Below are positions 49,271 through 61,647 of a stretch of 64,000 nucleotides of DNA, piece by piece (within the stretch, counting starts at the first letter, position 1; every line of letters starts with the position of its first letter). The DNA lies in assembly GCA_916610825.1 (NCBI GenBank), contig OU744446.1, positions 20,469,223 through 20,533,222 of the forward strand. The letters are read 5' to 3'. The DNA is from Haliclystus octoradiatus (lineage: Eukaryota > Cnidaria > Staurozoa > Stauromedusae > Haliclystidae). The translations under genes were made by a program, and so were the position numbers. The notes beneath the pieces were generated by a model. That model saw only the letters and a list, made by a program, of their open reading frames with translations. It was not told the DNA's origin and made no database searches.

Positions 49271-50697
49271 CCGCAATTATGTAATCTTAGAAGAAATGCA
49301 AAGTGTTCTTTCGACAAACAGGGCTCTCTATAGAGAATTAGGCATTGTTCCAATGAATATAAATAGCTGTTTCGAAATTCAGGGTTTTCAGGGAATTGTG
49401 TAATGTTTTGAACATGGGAAAGTGTTCTTTTAACAAACAGACCTCTCTATAGAGAATTGGGCATTGTTTCAATGATTATAAATAGCTGTTTCGAAATTCA
49501 AGGTGTTCAGGGAATGTTGTAATGTTTCAAGCATGGGAAAGTGTTCTTTTAACAAACAGACCTCTCTATAGAGAATTGGGCATTGTTTCAATGATTATAA
49601 ATAGCTGTTTCGTAATTAAAGGTTTTCAGGGAATTGAGTAATGTTTTAAACATGGGAAAGTGTTCTTTTAACAAACAGGCCTCTCTATAGGGAGTTGGGC
49701 ATCGTTTCAATGATTACAAATAGCTGTTTTGAAATTCAGGGTTTTTAGGGATTGTTGTAATGTTTCAAGCATGGGAAAGTGTTTTTTTAACAAACAGACC
49801 TCTCTATAGAGAATTGGGCATTGTTTCAATGATTATAAATAGCTGTTTCGAAATTCAAGGTTTTCAGGGAATTGAGTAATGTTTTAAACATGGGAAAGTG
49901 TTCTTTTAACAAACAGGCCTCTCTATAGGGAGTTGGGCATCGTATAATGATTATAAATAGCTGTTTTGAAATTCAGGGTTTCTAGGGAATGTTGTAATGT
50001 TTTAAGCATGGGATAGTGTTCTTTTGACAAACAGACCTCTCTATAGAGAATTGGGCATTGTTTCAATGATTGAAAATAGCTTTTTTGAAATTTAGGGTTT
50101 TTCCGCAATTATGTAATCTTAGAAGAAATGCAAAGTGTTCTTTCGACAAACAGGGCTCTCTATAGAGAATTAGGCATTGTTCCAATGAATATAAATAGTT
50201 GTTTCGAAATTCGGGGTTTTCAGGGAATTGTGTAATGTTTTAAACATGTGAAAGTGTTCTTTTAACAAACAGACCTCTCTATAGAGAATTGGGCATTGTT
50301 TCAATGATTATAAATAGCTGTTTCGAAATTCAAGGTGTTCAGGGAATGTTCTAATGTTTCAAGCATGGGAAAGTGTTCTTTTAACAAACAGACCTCTCTA
50401 TAGAGAATTGGGCATTGTTTCAATGATTATAAATAGCTGTTTCGTAATTCAAGGTTTTCAGGGAATTGAGTAATGTTTTAAACATGGGAAAGTGTTCTTT
50501 TAACAAACAGGCCTCTCTATAGGGAGTTGGGCATCGTTTCAATGATTATAAATAGCTGTTTTGAAATTCAGGGTTTTTAGGGAATGTTGTAATGTTTTAA
50601 GCATGGGATAGTGTTACTTTGACAAACAGGCCTCTCTATAGAGAATTGGGCATTGTTTCAATGATTGAAAATAGCTTTTTTGAAATTTAGGGTTTTT

Positions 50698-50815
50698 CCG
50701 CAATTATGTAATCTTAGAAGAAATGCAAAGTGTTCTTTTAACAAACAGGCCTCTCTATAGGGAGTTGGGCATCGTTCAATGATTATAAATAGCTGTTTTG
50801 AAATTCAGGGTTTCT
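50698..50815. other. C/A hybrid monomer
   Basis: The first half is class C ('ccgcaattatgtaatctt', 'gaaatgcaaagtg') and the second half is class A ('ttttaacaaacaggcc', 'atagggagttgggcatcg'). The breakpoint lies in the conserved 'aaagtgttcttt' core, about 50729-50740. The monomer is 118 bp, with 'catcgttcaatg' lacking one T. Confidence 0.85.
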
Positions 50816-51337
50816 AGGGAATGTTGTAATGTTTTAAGCATGGGATAGTGTTCTTTTGACAAACAGACCTCTCTATAGAGAATTGGGCATTGTTTCAATG
50901 ATTGAAAATAGCTTTTTTGAAATTTAGGGTTTTTCCGCAATTATGTAATCTTAGAAGAAATGCAAAGTGTTCTTTCGACAAACAGGGCTCTCTATAGAGA
51001 ATTAGGCATTGTTCCAATGAATATAAATAGTTGTTTCGAAATTCAGGGTTTTCAGGGAATTGTGTAATGTTTTAAACATGGGAAAGTGTTCTTTTAACAA
51101 ACAGACCTCTCTATAGAGAATTGGGCATTGTTTCAAGGATTATAAATAGCTGTTTCGAAATTCAAGGTTTTTAGGGAATGTTGTAATGTTTCAAGCATGG
51201 GAAAGTGTTTTTTTAACAAACAGACCTCTCTATAGAGAATTGGGCATTGTTTCAATGATTATAAATAGCTGTTTCGAAATTCAAGGTTTTCAGGGAATTG
51301 AGTAATGTTTTAAACATGGGAAAGTGTTCTTTTAACA

Positions 51338-53333
51338 AACAGACCTCTCTATAGAGAATTGGGCATTGTTTCAAGGATTATAAATAGCTGTTTCGAAATT
51401 CAAGGTTTTTAGGGAATGTTGTAATGTTTCAAGCATGGGAAAGTGTTTTTTTAACAAACAGACCTCTCTATAGAGAATTGGGCATTGTTTCAATGATTAT
51501 AAATAGCTGTTTCGAAATTCAAGGTTTTCAGGGAATTGTGTAATGTTTTAAACATGGGAAAGTGTTCTTTTAACAAACAGACCTCTCTATAGATAATTGG
51601 GCGTTGTTTCAATGATTATAAATAGGTGTTTCGAAATTCAAGGTTTTCAGGGAATTGAGTAATGTTTTAAACATGGGAAAGTGTTCTTTTAACAAACAGG
51701 CCTCTCTATAGGGAGTTGGGCATCGTTTCAATGATTATAAATAGCGGTTTTGAAATTCAGGGTTTTCAGGGAATTGTGTAATGTCTTAAACATGGGAAAG
51801 TGTTCTTTTAACAAACAGACCTCTTTATAGATAATTGGGCGTTGTTTCAATGATTATAAATAGGTGTTTCGAAATTCAGGGTTTTTAGGGAATTGAGTAA
51901 TGTTTTAAACATGGGAAAGTGTTCTTTTAACAAACAGGCCTCTCTATAGGGAGTTGGGCATCGTTTCAATGATTACAAATAGCTGTTTTGAAATTCAGGG
52001 TTTTTAGGGAATGTTGTAATGTTTCAAGCATGGGAAAGTGTTTTTTTAACAAACAGACCTCTCTATAGAGAATTGGGCATTGTTTCAATGATTATAAATA
52101 GCTGTTTCGAAATTCAAGGTTTTCAGGGAATTGAGTAATGTTTTAAACATGGGAAAGTGTTCTTTTAACAAACAGGCCTCTCTATAGGGAGTTGGGCATC
52201 GTTTCAATGAATATAGAAATAGCTGTTTTGAAATTCAGGGTATTTAGCGAATGTTGTAATGTTTTAAGCATGGGATAGTGTTCTTTTGACAAACAGGCCT
52301 CTCTATAGAGAATTGGGCATTGTTTCAATGATTGAAAATAGCTTTTTTGAAATTTAGGGTTTTTCCGCAATTATGTAATCTTAGAAGAAATGCAAAGTGT
52401 TCTTTCGACAAACAGGGCTCTCTATAGAGAATTAGGCATTGTTCCAATGAATATAAATAGCTGTTTCGAAATTCAGGGTTTTCAGGGAATTGTGTAATGT
52501 TTTGAACATGGGAAAGTGTTCTTTTAACAAACAGACCTCTCTATACAGAATTGGGCATTGTTTCAATGATTGAAAATAGCTTTTTTGAAATTTAGGGTTT
52601 TTCCGCAATTATGTAATCTTAGAAGAAATGCAAAGTGTTCTTTCGACAAACAGGGCTCTCTATAGAGAATTAGGCATTGTTCCAATGAATATAAATAGCT
52701 GTTTCGAAATTCAGGGTTTTCAGGGAATTGTGTAATGTTTTGAACATGGGAAAGTGTTCTTTTAACAAACAGACCTCTCTATAGAGAATTGGGCATTGTT
52801 TCAATGATTATAAATAGCTGTTTCGAAATTCAAGGTGTTCAGGGAATGTTGTAATGTTTCAAGCATGGGAAAGTGTTCTTTTAACAAACAGACCTCTCTA
52901 TAGAGAATTGGGCATTGTTTCAATGATTATAAATAGCTGTTTCGTAATTAAAGGTTTTCAGGGAATTGAGTAATGTTTTAAACATGGGAAAGTGTTCTTT
53001 TAACAAACAGGCCTCTCTATAGGGAGTTGGGCATCGTTTCAATGATTACAAATAGCTGTTTTGAAATTCAGGGTTTTTAGGGAATGTTGTAATGTTTCAA
53101 GCATTGGAAAGTGTTTTTTTAACAAACAGACCTCTCTATAGAGAATTGGGCATTGTTTCAATGATTATAAATAGCTGTTTCGAAATTCAAGGTTTTCAGG
53201 GAATTGAGTAATGTTTTAAACATGGGAAAGTGTTCTTTTAACAAACAGGCCTCTCTATAGGGAGTTGGGCATCGTTTCAATGAATATAGAAATAGCTGTT
53301 TTGAAATTCAGGGTATTTAGCGAATGTTGTAAT
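51338..53333. repeat. Segment between the two 5,119-offset copies
   Basis: About 17 monomers of domain 3 type. Near 51134 and 51372 the marker 'caaggattat' recurs at 238 bp, a tandem dimer duplication. The A-B-C pieces at 52182 and 53255 are 1,073 bp apart (nine monomers). Positions 51742 carry the 'agcgg' marker of the 20-mer HOR. Confidence 0.7.
52484..52602. other. D/B hybrid monomer
   Basis: It starts as class D ('gtgtaatgttttgaacatggg', 52491-52511, and 'aacaaacagacc') and ends as class B ('gattgaaaatagctttttt', leading into C). The next two monomers are C and D, so the 'ttttgaacatg' D appears twice, 238 bp apart. 'ctctatacagaat' near 52543 is a private change. Confidence 0.78.
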
Positions 53334-56300
53334 GTTTTAAGCATGGGATAGTGTTCTTTTGACAAACAGGCCTCTCTATAGAGAATTGGGCATTGTTTCA
53401 ATGATTGAAAATAGCTTTTTTGAAATTTAGGGTTTTTCCGCAATTATGTAATCTTAGAAGAAATGCAAAGTGTTCTTTCGACAAACAGGGCTCTCTATAG
53501 AGAATTAGGCATTGTTCCAATGAATATAAATAGCTGTTTCGAAATTCAGGGTTTTCAGGGAATTGTGTAATGTTTTGAACATGGGAAAGTGTTCTTTTAA
53601 CAAACAGACCTCTCTATAGAGAATTGGGCATTGTTTCAATGATTATAAATAGCTGTTTCGAAATTCAAGGTGTTCAGGGAATGTTGTAATGTTTCAAGCA
53701 TGGGAAAGTGTTCTTTTAACAAACAGACCTCTCTATAGAGAATTGGGCATTGTTTCAATGATTATAAATAGCTGTTTCGTAATTAAAGGTTTTCAGGGAA
53801 TTGAGTAATGTTTTAAACATGGGAAAGTGTTCTTTTAACAAACAGGCCTCTCTATAGGGAGTTGGGCATCGTTTCAATGATTACAAATAGCTGTTTTGAA
53901 ATTCAGGGTTTTTAGGGATTGTTGTAATGTTTCAAGCATGGGAAAGTGTTTTTTTAACAAACAGACCTCTCTATAGAGAATTGGGCATCGTTTCAATGAT
54001 TACAAATAGCTGTTTTGAAATTCAGGGTTTTTAGGGATTGTTGTAATGTTTCAAGCATGGGATAGTGTTTTTTTAACAAACAGACCTCTCTATAGAGAAT
54101 TGGGCATTGTTTCAATGATTACAAATAGCTGTTTTGAAATTCAGGGTTTTTAGGGATTGTTGTAATGTTTCAAGCATGGGAAGGTGTTTTTTTAACAAAC
54201 AGACCTCTCTATAGAGAATTGGGCATCGTTTCAATGATTACAAATAGCTGTTTTGAAATTCAGGGTTTTTAGGGATTGTTGTAATGTTTCAAGCATGGGA
54301 TAGTGTTCTTTTGACAAACAGGCCTCTCTATAGAGAATTGGGCATTGTTTCAATGATTGAAAATAGCTTTTTTGAAATTTAGGGTTTTTCCGCAATTATG
54401 TAATCTTAGAAGAAATGCAAAGTGTTCTTTCGACAAACAGGGCTCTCTATAGAGAATTAGGCATTGTTCCAATGAATATAAATAGCTGTTTCGAAATTCA
54501 GGGTTTTCAGGGAATTGTGTAATGTTTTGAACATGGGAAAGTGTTCTTTTAACAAACAGACCTCTCTATAGAGAATTGGGCATTGTTTCAATGATTATAA
54601 ATAGCTGTTTCGAAATTCAAGGTGTTCAGGGAATGTTGTAATGTTTCAAGCATGGGAAAGTGTTCTTTTAACAAACAGACCTCTCTATAGAGAATTGGGC
54701 ATTGTTTCAATGATTATAAATAGCTGTTTCGTAATTAAAGGTTTTCAGGGAATTGAGTAATGTTTTAAACATGGGAAAGTGTTCTTTTAACAAACAGGCC
54801 TCTCTATAGGGAGTTGGGCATCGTTTCAATGATTACAAATAGCTGTTTTGAAATTCAGGGTTTTTAGGGATTGTTGTAATGTTTCAAGCATGGGAAAGTG
54901 TTTTTTTAACAAACAGACCTCTCTATAGAGAATTGGGCATTGTTTCAATGATTATAAATAGCTGTTTCGAAATTCAAGGTTTTCAGGGAATTGAGTAATG
55001 TTTTAAACATGGGAAAGTGTTCTTTTAACAAACAGGCCTCTCTATAGGGAGTTGGGCATCGTATAATGATTATAAATAGCTGTTTTGAAATTCAGGGTTT
55101 CTAGGGAATGTTGTAATGTTTTAAGCATGGGATAGTGTTCTTTTGACAAACAGACCTCTCTATAGAGAATTGGGCATTGTTTCAATGATTGAAAATAGCT
55201 TTTTTGAAATTTAGGGTTTTTCCGCAATTATGTAATCTTAGAAGAAATGCAAAGTGTTCTTTCGACAAACAGGGCTCTCTATAGAGAATTAGGCATTGTT
55301 CCAATGAATATAAATAGTTGTTTCGAAATTCGGGGTTTTCAGGGAATTGTGTAATGTTTTAAACATGTGAAAGTGTTCTTTTAACAAACAGAACTCTCTA
55401 TAGAGAATTGGGCATTGTTTCAATGATTATAAATAGCTGTTTCGAAATTCAAGGTGTTCAGGGAATGTTCTAATGTTTCAAGCATGGGAAAGTGTTCTTT
55501 TAACAAACAGACCTCTCTATAGAGAATTGGGCATTGTTTCAATGATTATAAATAGCTGTTTCGTAATTCAAGGTTTTCAGGGAATTGAGTAATGTTTTAA
55601 ACATGGGAAAGTGTTCTTTTAACAAACAGGCCTCTCTATAGGGAGTTGGGCATCGTTTCAATGATTATAAATAGCTGTTTTGAAATTCAGGGTTTTTAGG
55701 GAATGTTGTAATGTTTTAAGCATGGGATAGTGTTACTTTGACAAACAGGCCTCTCTATAGAGAATTGGGCATTGTTTCAATGATTGAAAATAGCTTTTTT
55801 GAAATTTAGGGTTTTTCCGCAATTATGTAATCTTAGAAGAAATGCAAAGTGTTCTTTTAACAAACAGGCCTCTCTATAGGGAGTTGGGCATCGTTCAATG
55901 ATTATAAATAGCTGTTTTGAAATTCAGGGTTTCTAGGGAATGTTGTAATGTTTTAAGCATGGGATAGTGTTCTTTTGACAAACAGACCTCTCTATAGAGA
56001 ATTGGGCATTGTTTCAATGATTGAAAATAGCTTTTTTGAAATTTAGGGTTTTTCCGCAATTATGTAATCTTAGAAGAAATGCAAAGTGTTCTTTCGACAA
56101 ACAGGGCTCTCTATAGAGAATTAGGCATTGTTCCAATGAATATAAATAGTTGTTTCGAAATTCAGGGTTTTCAGGGAATTGTGTAATGTTTTAAACATGG
56201 GAAAGTGTTCTTTTAACAAACAGACCTCTCTATAGAGAATTGGGCATTGTTTCAAGGATTATAAATAGCTGTTTCGAAATTCAAGGTTTTTAGGGAATGT

Positions 56301-56456
56301 TGTAATGTTTCAAGCATGGGAAAGTGTTTTTTTAACAAACAGACCTCTCTATAGAGAATTGGGCATTGTTTCAATGATTATAAATAGCTGTTTCGAAATT
56401 CAAGGTTTTCAGGGAATTGAGTAATGTTTTAAACATGGGAAAGTGTTCTTTTAACA
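53334..56456. repeat. 5,119-bp-offset duplication, copy 2
   Basis: It matches 48215-51337, including the single-type monomer run (53914-54389) and the C/A hybrid (55817-55934). At about 56,457 copy 1 continues 'cagacc...gagaattggg' while this copy continues 'caggcc...tatggagttggg', which marks the end. Confidence 0.82.
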
Positions 56457-57364
56457 AACAGGCCTCTCTATATGGAGTTGGGCATCGTTTCAATGAATAT
56501 AGAAATAGCTGTTTTGAAATTCAGGGTATTTAGCGAATGTTGTAATGTTTTAAGCATGGGATAGTGTTCTTTTGACAAACAGGCCTCTCTATAGAGAATT
56601 GGGCATTGTTTCAATGATTGAAAATAGCTTTTTTGAAATTCAGGGCTTTTCCGCAATTATGTAATCTTAGAAGAAATGCAAAGCGTTCTTTCGACAAACA
56701 GGGCTCTCTATAGAGAATTAGGCATTGTTCCAATGAATATAAATAGCTGTTTCGAAATTCAGGGTTTTCAGGGAATTGTGTAATGTTTTAAACATGGGAA
56801 AGTGTTCTTTTAACAAACAGACCTCTCTATAGATAATTGGGCGTTGTTTCAATGATTATAAATAGGTGTTTCGAAATTCAAGGTTTTCAGGGAATTGAGT
56901 AATGTTTTAAACATGGGAAAGTGTTCTTTTAACAAACAGGCCTCTCTATAGGGAGTTGGGCATCGTTTAAATGATTATAAATAGCGGTTTTGAAATTCAG
57001 GGTTTTCAGGGAATTGTGTAATGTTTTAAACATGGGAAAGTGTTCTTTTAACAAACAGACCTCTCTATAGATAATTGGGCGTTGTTTCAATGATTATAAA
57101 TAGGTGTTTCGAAATTCAGGGTTTTTAGGAAATTGAGTAATGTTTTAAACATGGGAAAGTGTTCTTTTAACAAACAGGCCTCTCTATAGGGAGTTGGGCA
57201 TCGTTTCAATGATTACAAATAGCTGTTTTGAAATTCAGGGTTTTTAGGGAATGTTGTAATGTTTCAAGCATGGGAAAGTGTTTTTTTAACAAACAGACCT
57301 CTCTATAGGGAATTGGGCATTGTTTCAATGATTATAAATAGCTGTTTCGAAATTCAAGGTTTTC
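55817..57364. repeat. 13-mer HOR, copy 1 (1,548 bp)
   Basis: The unit begins with the C/A hybrid (55817-55934) and holds 13 monomers, one base more than 13 x 119. The marker 'catcgttcaatg' lies near 55891, 57439 and 58987. 'tatatggagttggg' occurs near 56470 and 58018. Differences from the next copy include 'catcgtttaaatg' near 56962 and 'ttaggaaattg' near 57126. Confidence 0.85.
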
Positions 57365-58912
57365 AGGGAATTGAGTAATGTTTTAAACATGGGAAAGTGT
57401 TCTTTTAACAAACAGGCCTCTCTATAGGGAGTTGGGCATCGTTCAATGATTATAAATAGCTGTTTTGAAATTCAGGGTTTCTAGGGAATGTTGTAATGTT
57501 TTAAGCATGGGATAGTGTTCTTTTGACAAACAGACCTCTCTATAGAGAATTGGGCATTGTTTCAATGATTGAAAATAGCTTTTTTGAAATTTAGGGTTTT
57601 TCCGCAATTATGTAATCTTAGAAGAAATGCAAAGTGTTCTTTCGACAAACAGGGCTCTCTATAGAGAATTAGGCATTGTTCCAATGAATATAAATAGTTG
57701 TTTCGAAATTCAGGGTTTTCAGGGAATTGTGTAATGTTTTAAACATGGGAAAGTGTTCTTTTAACAAACAGACCTCTCTATAGAGAATTGGGCATTGTTT
57801 CAAGGATTATAAATAGCTGTTTCGAAATTCAAGGTTTTTAGGGAATGTTGTAATGTTTCAAGCATGGGAAAGTGTTTTTTTAACAAACAGACCTCTCTAT
57901 AGAGAATTGGGCATTGTTTCAATGATTATAAATAGCTGTTTCGAAATTCAAGGTTTTCAGGGAATTGAGTAATGTTTTAAACATGGGAAAGTGTTCTTTT
58001 AACAAACAGGCCTCTCTATATGGAGTTGGGCATCGTTTCAATGAATATAGAAATAGCTGTTTTGAAATTCAGGGTATTTAGCGAATGTTGTAATGTTTTA
58101 AGCATGGGATAGTGTTCTTTTGACAAACAGGCCTCTCTATAGAGAATTGGGCATTGTTTCAATGATTGAAAATAGCTTTTTTGAAATTCAGGGCTTTTCC
58201 GCAATTATGTAATCTTAGAAGAAATGCAAAGCGTTCTTTCGACAAACAGGGCTCTCTATAGAGAATTAGGCATTGTTCCAATGAATATAAATAGCTGTTT
58301 CGAAATTCAGGGTTTTCAGGGAATTGTGTAATGTTTTAAACATGGGAAAGTGTTCTTTTAACAAACAGACCTCTCTATAGATAATTGGGCGTTGTTTCAA
58401 TGATTATAAATAGGTGTTTCGAAATTCAAGGTTTTCAGGGAATTGAGTAATGTTTTAAACATGGGAAAGTGTTCTTTTAACAAACAGGCCTCTCTATAGG
58501 GAGTTGGGCATCGTTTCAATGATTATAAATAGCGGTTTTGAAATTCAGGGTTTTCAGGGAATTGTGTAATGTTTTAAACATGGGAAAGTGTTCTTTTAAC
58601 AAACAGACCTCTCTATAGATAATTGGGCGTTGTTTCAATGATTATAAATAGGTGTTTCGAAATTCAGCGTTTTTAGGGAATTGAGTAATGTTTTAAACAT
58701 GGGAAAGTGTTCTTTTAACAAACAGGCCTCTCTATAGGGAGTTGGGCATCGTTTCAATGATTACAAATAGCTGTTTTGAAATTCAGGGTTTTTAGGGAAT
58801 GTTGTAATGTTTCAAGCATGGGAAAGTGTTTTTTTAACAAACAGACCTCTCTATAGGGAATTGGGCATTGTTTCAATGATTATAAATAGCTGTTTCGAAA
58901 TTCAAGGTTTTC
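57365..58912. repeat. 13-mer HOR, copy 2 (1,548 bp)
   Basis: It has the same 13 types, but opens with a normal A monomer ('gaattgagtaatgttttaaac') where copy 1 has the C/A hybrid. A private change is 'ttcagcgttttt' near 58665. Confidence 0.85.
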
Positions 58913-59390
58913 AGGGAATTGAGTAATGTTTTAAACATGGGAAAGTGTTCTTTTAACAAACAGGCCTCTCTATAGGGAGTTGGGCATCGTTCAATGATTA
59001 TAAATAGCTGTTTTGAAATTCAGGGTTTCTAGGGAATGTTGTAATGTTTTAAGCATGGGATAGTGTTCTTTTGACAAACAGACCTCTCTATAGAGAATTG
59101 GGCATTGTTTCAATGATTGAAAATAGCTTTTTTGAAATTTAGGGTTTTTCCGCAATTATGTAATCTTAGAAGAAATGCAAAGTGTTCTTTCGACAAACAG
59201 GGCTCTCTATAGAGAATTAGGCATTGTTCCAATGAATATAAATAGTTGTTTCGAAATTCAGGGTTTTCAGGGAATTGTGTAATGTTTTAAACATGGGAAA
59301 GTGTTCTTTTAAAAAACAGACCTCTCTATAGAGAATTAGGCATTGTTTCAATGATTATAAATAGCTGTTTCGAAATTCAAGGTGTTCAGG
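58913..59390. repeat. 13-mer HOR, partial copy 3
   Basis: About four monomers follow the 13-mer pattern, then the sequence departs at 'cttttaaaaaacagacc' and 'gagaattaggc' (about 59310-59345) and joins a 'ggtgttcagggaatgttc' type found near 50340 and 55456. Confidence 0.75.
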
Positions 59391-60457
59391 GAATGTTCTA
59401 ATGTTTCAAGCATGGGAAAGTGTTCTTTTAACAAACAGACCTCTCTATAGAGAATTGGGCATTGTTTCAATGATTATAAATAGCTGTTTCGTAATTCAAG
59501 GTTTTCAGGGAATTGAGTAATGTTTTAAACATGGGAAAGTGTTCTTTTAACAAACAGGCCTCTCTATAGGGAGTTGGGCATCGTTTCAATGATTATAAAT
59601 AGCTGTTTTGAAATTCAGGGTTTTTAGGGAATGTTGTAATGTTTTAAGCATGGGATAGTGTTCTTTTGACAAACAGGCCTCTCTATAGAGAATTGGGCAT
59701 TGTTTCAATGATTGAAAATAGCTTTTTTGAAATTTAGGGTTTTTCCGCAATTATGTAATCTTAGAAGAAATGCAAAGTGTTCTTTCGACAAACAGGGCTC
59801 TCTATAGAGAATTAGGCATTGCTCCAATGAATATAAATAGCTGTTTCGAAATTCAGGGTTTTCAGGGAATTGTGTAATGTTTTAAACATGGGAAAGTGTT
59901 CTTTTAACAAACAGACCTCTCTATAGATAATTGGGCGTTGTTTCAATGATTATAAATAGGTGTTTCGAAATTCAAGGTTTTCAGGGAATTGAGTAATGTT
60001 TTAAACATGGGAAAGTGTTCTTTTAACAAACAGGCCTCTCTATAGGGAGTTGGGCATCGTTTCAATGATTATAAATAGCGGTTTTGAAATTCAGGGTTTT
60101 TAGGGAATGTTGTAATGTTTCAAGCATGGGAAAGCGTTCTTTTGACAAACAGGCCTTTCTATAGAGAATTGTGGATTGTTTCAATGATTGAGCTAGCTAT
60201 TTTGAAATTCAAGGTTTTTCCGCAATTATGTAATCTTAGAAGCAATGCAAAGTGTTCTTTCGACAAACAGGGCTCTCTATAGAGAATTAGGCATTGCTCC
60301 AATGAATATAAATAGCTGTTTCGAAATTCAGGGTTTTCAGGGAATTGTGTAATGTTTTAAACATGGGAAAGTGTTCTTTTAACAAACAGACCTCTCTATA
60401 GATAATTGGGCGTTGTTTCAATGATTATAAATAGGTGTTTCGAAATTCAGGGTTTTT
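59391..60457. repeat. End of domain 3, nine monomers
   Basis: It contains domain 3 A, B, C and D types, with 'gcattgctccaatg' at about 59816 and 60291, and the last 'aatagcggttttg' near 60066. One monomer (60102-60219) belongs to family I, which is out of place here. Confidence 0.72.
60102..60219. repeat. Lone family I class B monomer in domain 3
   Basis: It carries 'gattgagctagctattttg' and 'aaattcaaggtttttccgc', otherwise found only in domain 1 and the family I island near 33.4 kb. It is 118 bp, like those copies. It has extra changes ('gggaaagcgttc', 'gaattgtggattg'). It is followed by a C with 'agaagcaatgc'. Confidence 0.82.
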
Positions 60458-61647
60458 AGGGAATTGAGTAATGTTTTAAACATGGGAAAGTGTTCTTTTA
60501 ACAAACAGGCCTCTCTATAGGGAGTTGGGCATCGTTTCAATGATTACAAATAGCTGTTTTGAAATTCAGGGTTTTTAGGGAATGTTGTAATGTTTCAAGC
60601 ATGGGAAAGTGTTTTTTTAACAAACAGACCTCTCTATAGAGAATTGGGCATTGTTTCAATGATTATAAATAGCTGTTTCGAAATTCAAGGTTTTCAGGGA
60701 ATTGAGTAATGTTTTAAACATGGGAAGGTGTTCTTTTAACAAACAGACCTCTCTATAGGGAGTTGGGCATCGTTTCAATGATTATAAATAGCTGTTTTGA
60801 AATTCAGGGTTTTTAGGGAATGTTGTAATGTTTTAAGCATGGGATATTGTTCTTCTGACAAACAGGCCTCTCTATAGAGAATTGGGCATGGATTCAATGA
60901 TTGAAAATAGCTATTTTGAAATTCAGGGTTTTTCCGCAATTATGTAATGTTAAAAGAATTGCAATGTGTTCTTTCGACAAACAGGGCTCTTTATAGAAAA
61001 TTAGGCATTGTTACAATGATTATAAATAGCTGTTTTGAAATTCAGGATTTTCAGGGAATTGTGTAATGGTTTAAACAAGGGAAAGTGTTCTTTTAACAAA
61101 CAGACCTCTTTATAGAGAATTGGGCATTGTTTCAATGATTATAAATAGATGTTTTGTAATTCAGGATTTTTAGGGAATGTTGCGATGTTTTAAACATGGG
61201 ATAGTGTTCTTTTAACAAACAGACCTTTCTATAGAGAACTGGGCATTGTTTCAACGATTATAAATAGCTGTTTTGAAATTCAGGATTTTTAGAGAATGTT
61301 GTAATGTTTCAAGCATGGGATAGTGTTCTTTTGACAAACAGGTCTCATCATTTTGTGTTGTGCATTGTTTCATTGCTTATAAATAGCTATTTTGAATTTC
61401 AGGGTTTTTTTGCAATTGTGTAATGTCATAAGAATTGCAAAGTGATCTTTCGACAAACAGGCCTCTCTATAGAGAATTAGGCATTGTTACAATGATTATA
61501 AAGTGCTGTTCCAAAATTCAGGGTTTTTTCGCAATTATGTAATGTCATAAGAATTGCAAAGTGTTCTTTTAACAAACAGACCTCTCTATAGATAATTGAG
61601 CGTTGTTTCAATGATTATAAATAGGTGTTTCGAAATTCAGGGTTTTT
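60458..61647. repeat. 10-mer tandem duplication, copy 1 (1,190 bp)
   Basis: The unit starts with domain 3 A and B-prime monomers and ends with family II monomers (E-like 'tctcatcattttgtg', F, 'aaagtgctgttcc'). It repeats exactly 1,190 bp later: 'gggatattgttcttctgac' at 60841 and 62031, 'atgggaaagtgttttttt' at 60601 and 61791. Rare changes such as 'gggcatggattcaatg' and 'gcaatgtgttc' are in both copies. Confidence 0.93.

Larger units (their letters stand above)
48215..51337. repeat. 5,119-bp-offset duplication, copy 1
   Basis: About 3.12 kb matches 53334-56456 with no change of offset. Landmarks: 'gaaggtg' 49061/54180 and the A monomer with 'catcgtataatg' near 49943/55062. The copies agree closely; one difference is 'cagacctctc' near 50270 against 'cagaactctc' near 55389. 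Confidence 0.82.
39952..60457. repeat. Domain 3: third homogeneous domain, with one family II insert
   Basis: The typical order is A ('ctctctatagggag', often 'gattacaaatag'), B-prime with 'gtgtttttttaacaaacagacc', A or D, B with 'gattgaaaatagcttttttg', C, and D with 'ttttaaacatggg'. Class D here has taken the 'aaacatggg' form usual for class A. Family II sequence interrupts at about 45,710-47,455 as part of a segmental copy. HOR lengths change along the domain: 2.38 kb at the left, mixed in the middle, 1,548 bp near 56-59 kb. Confidence 0.8.
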
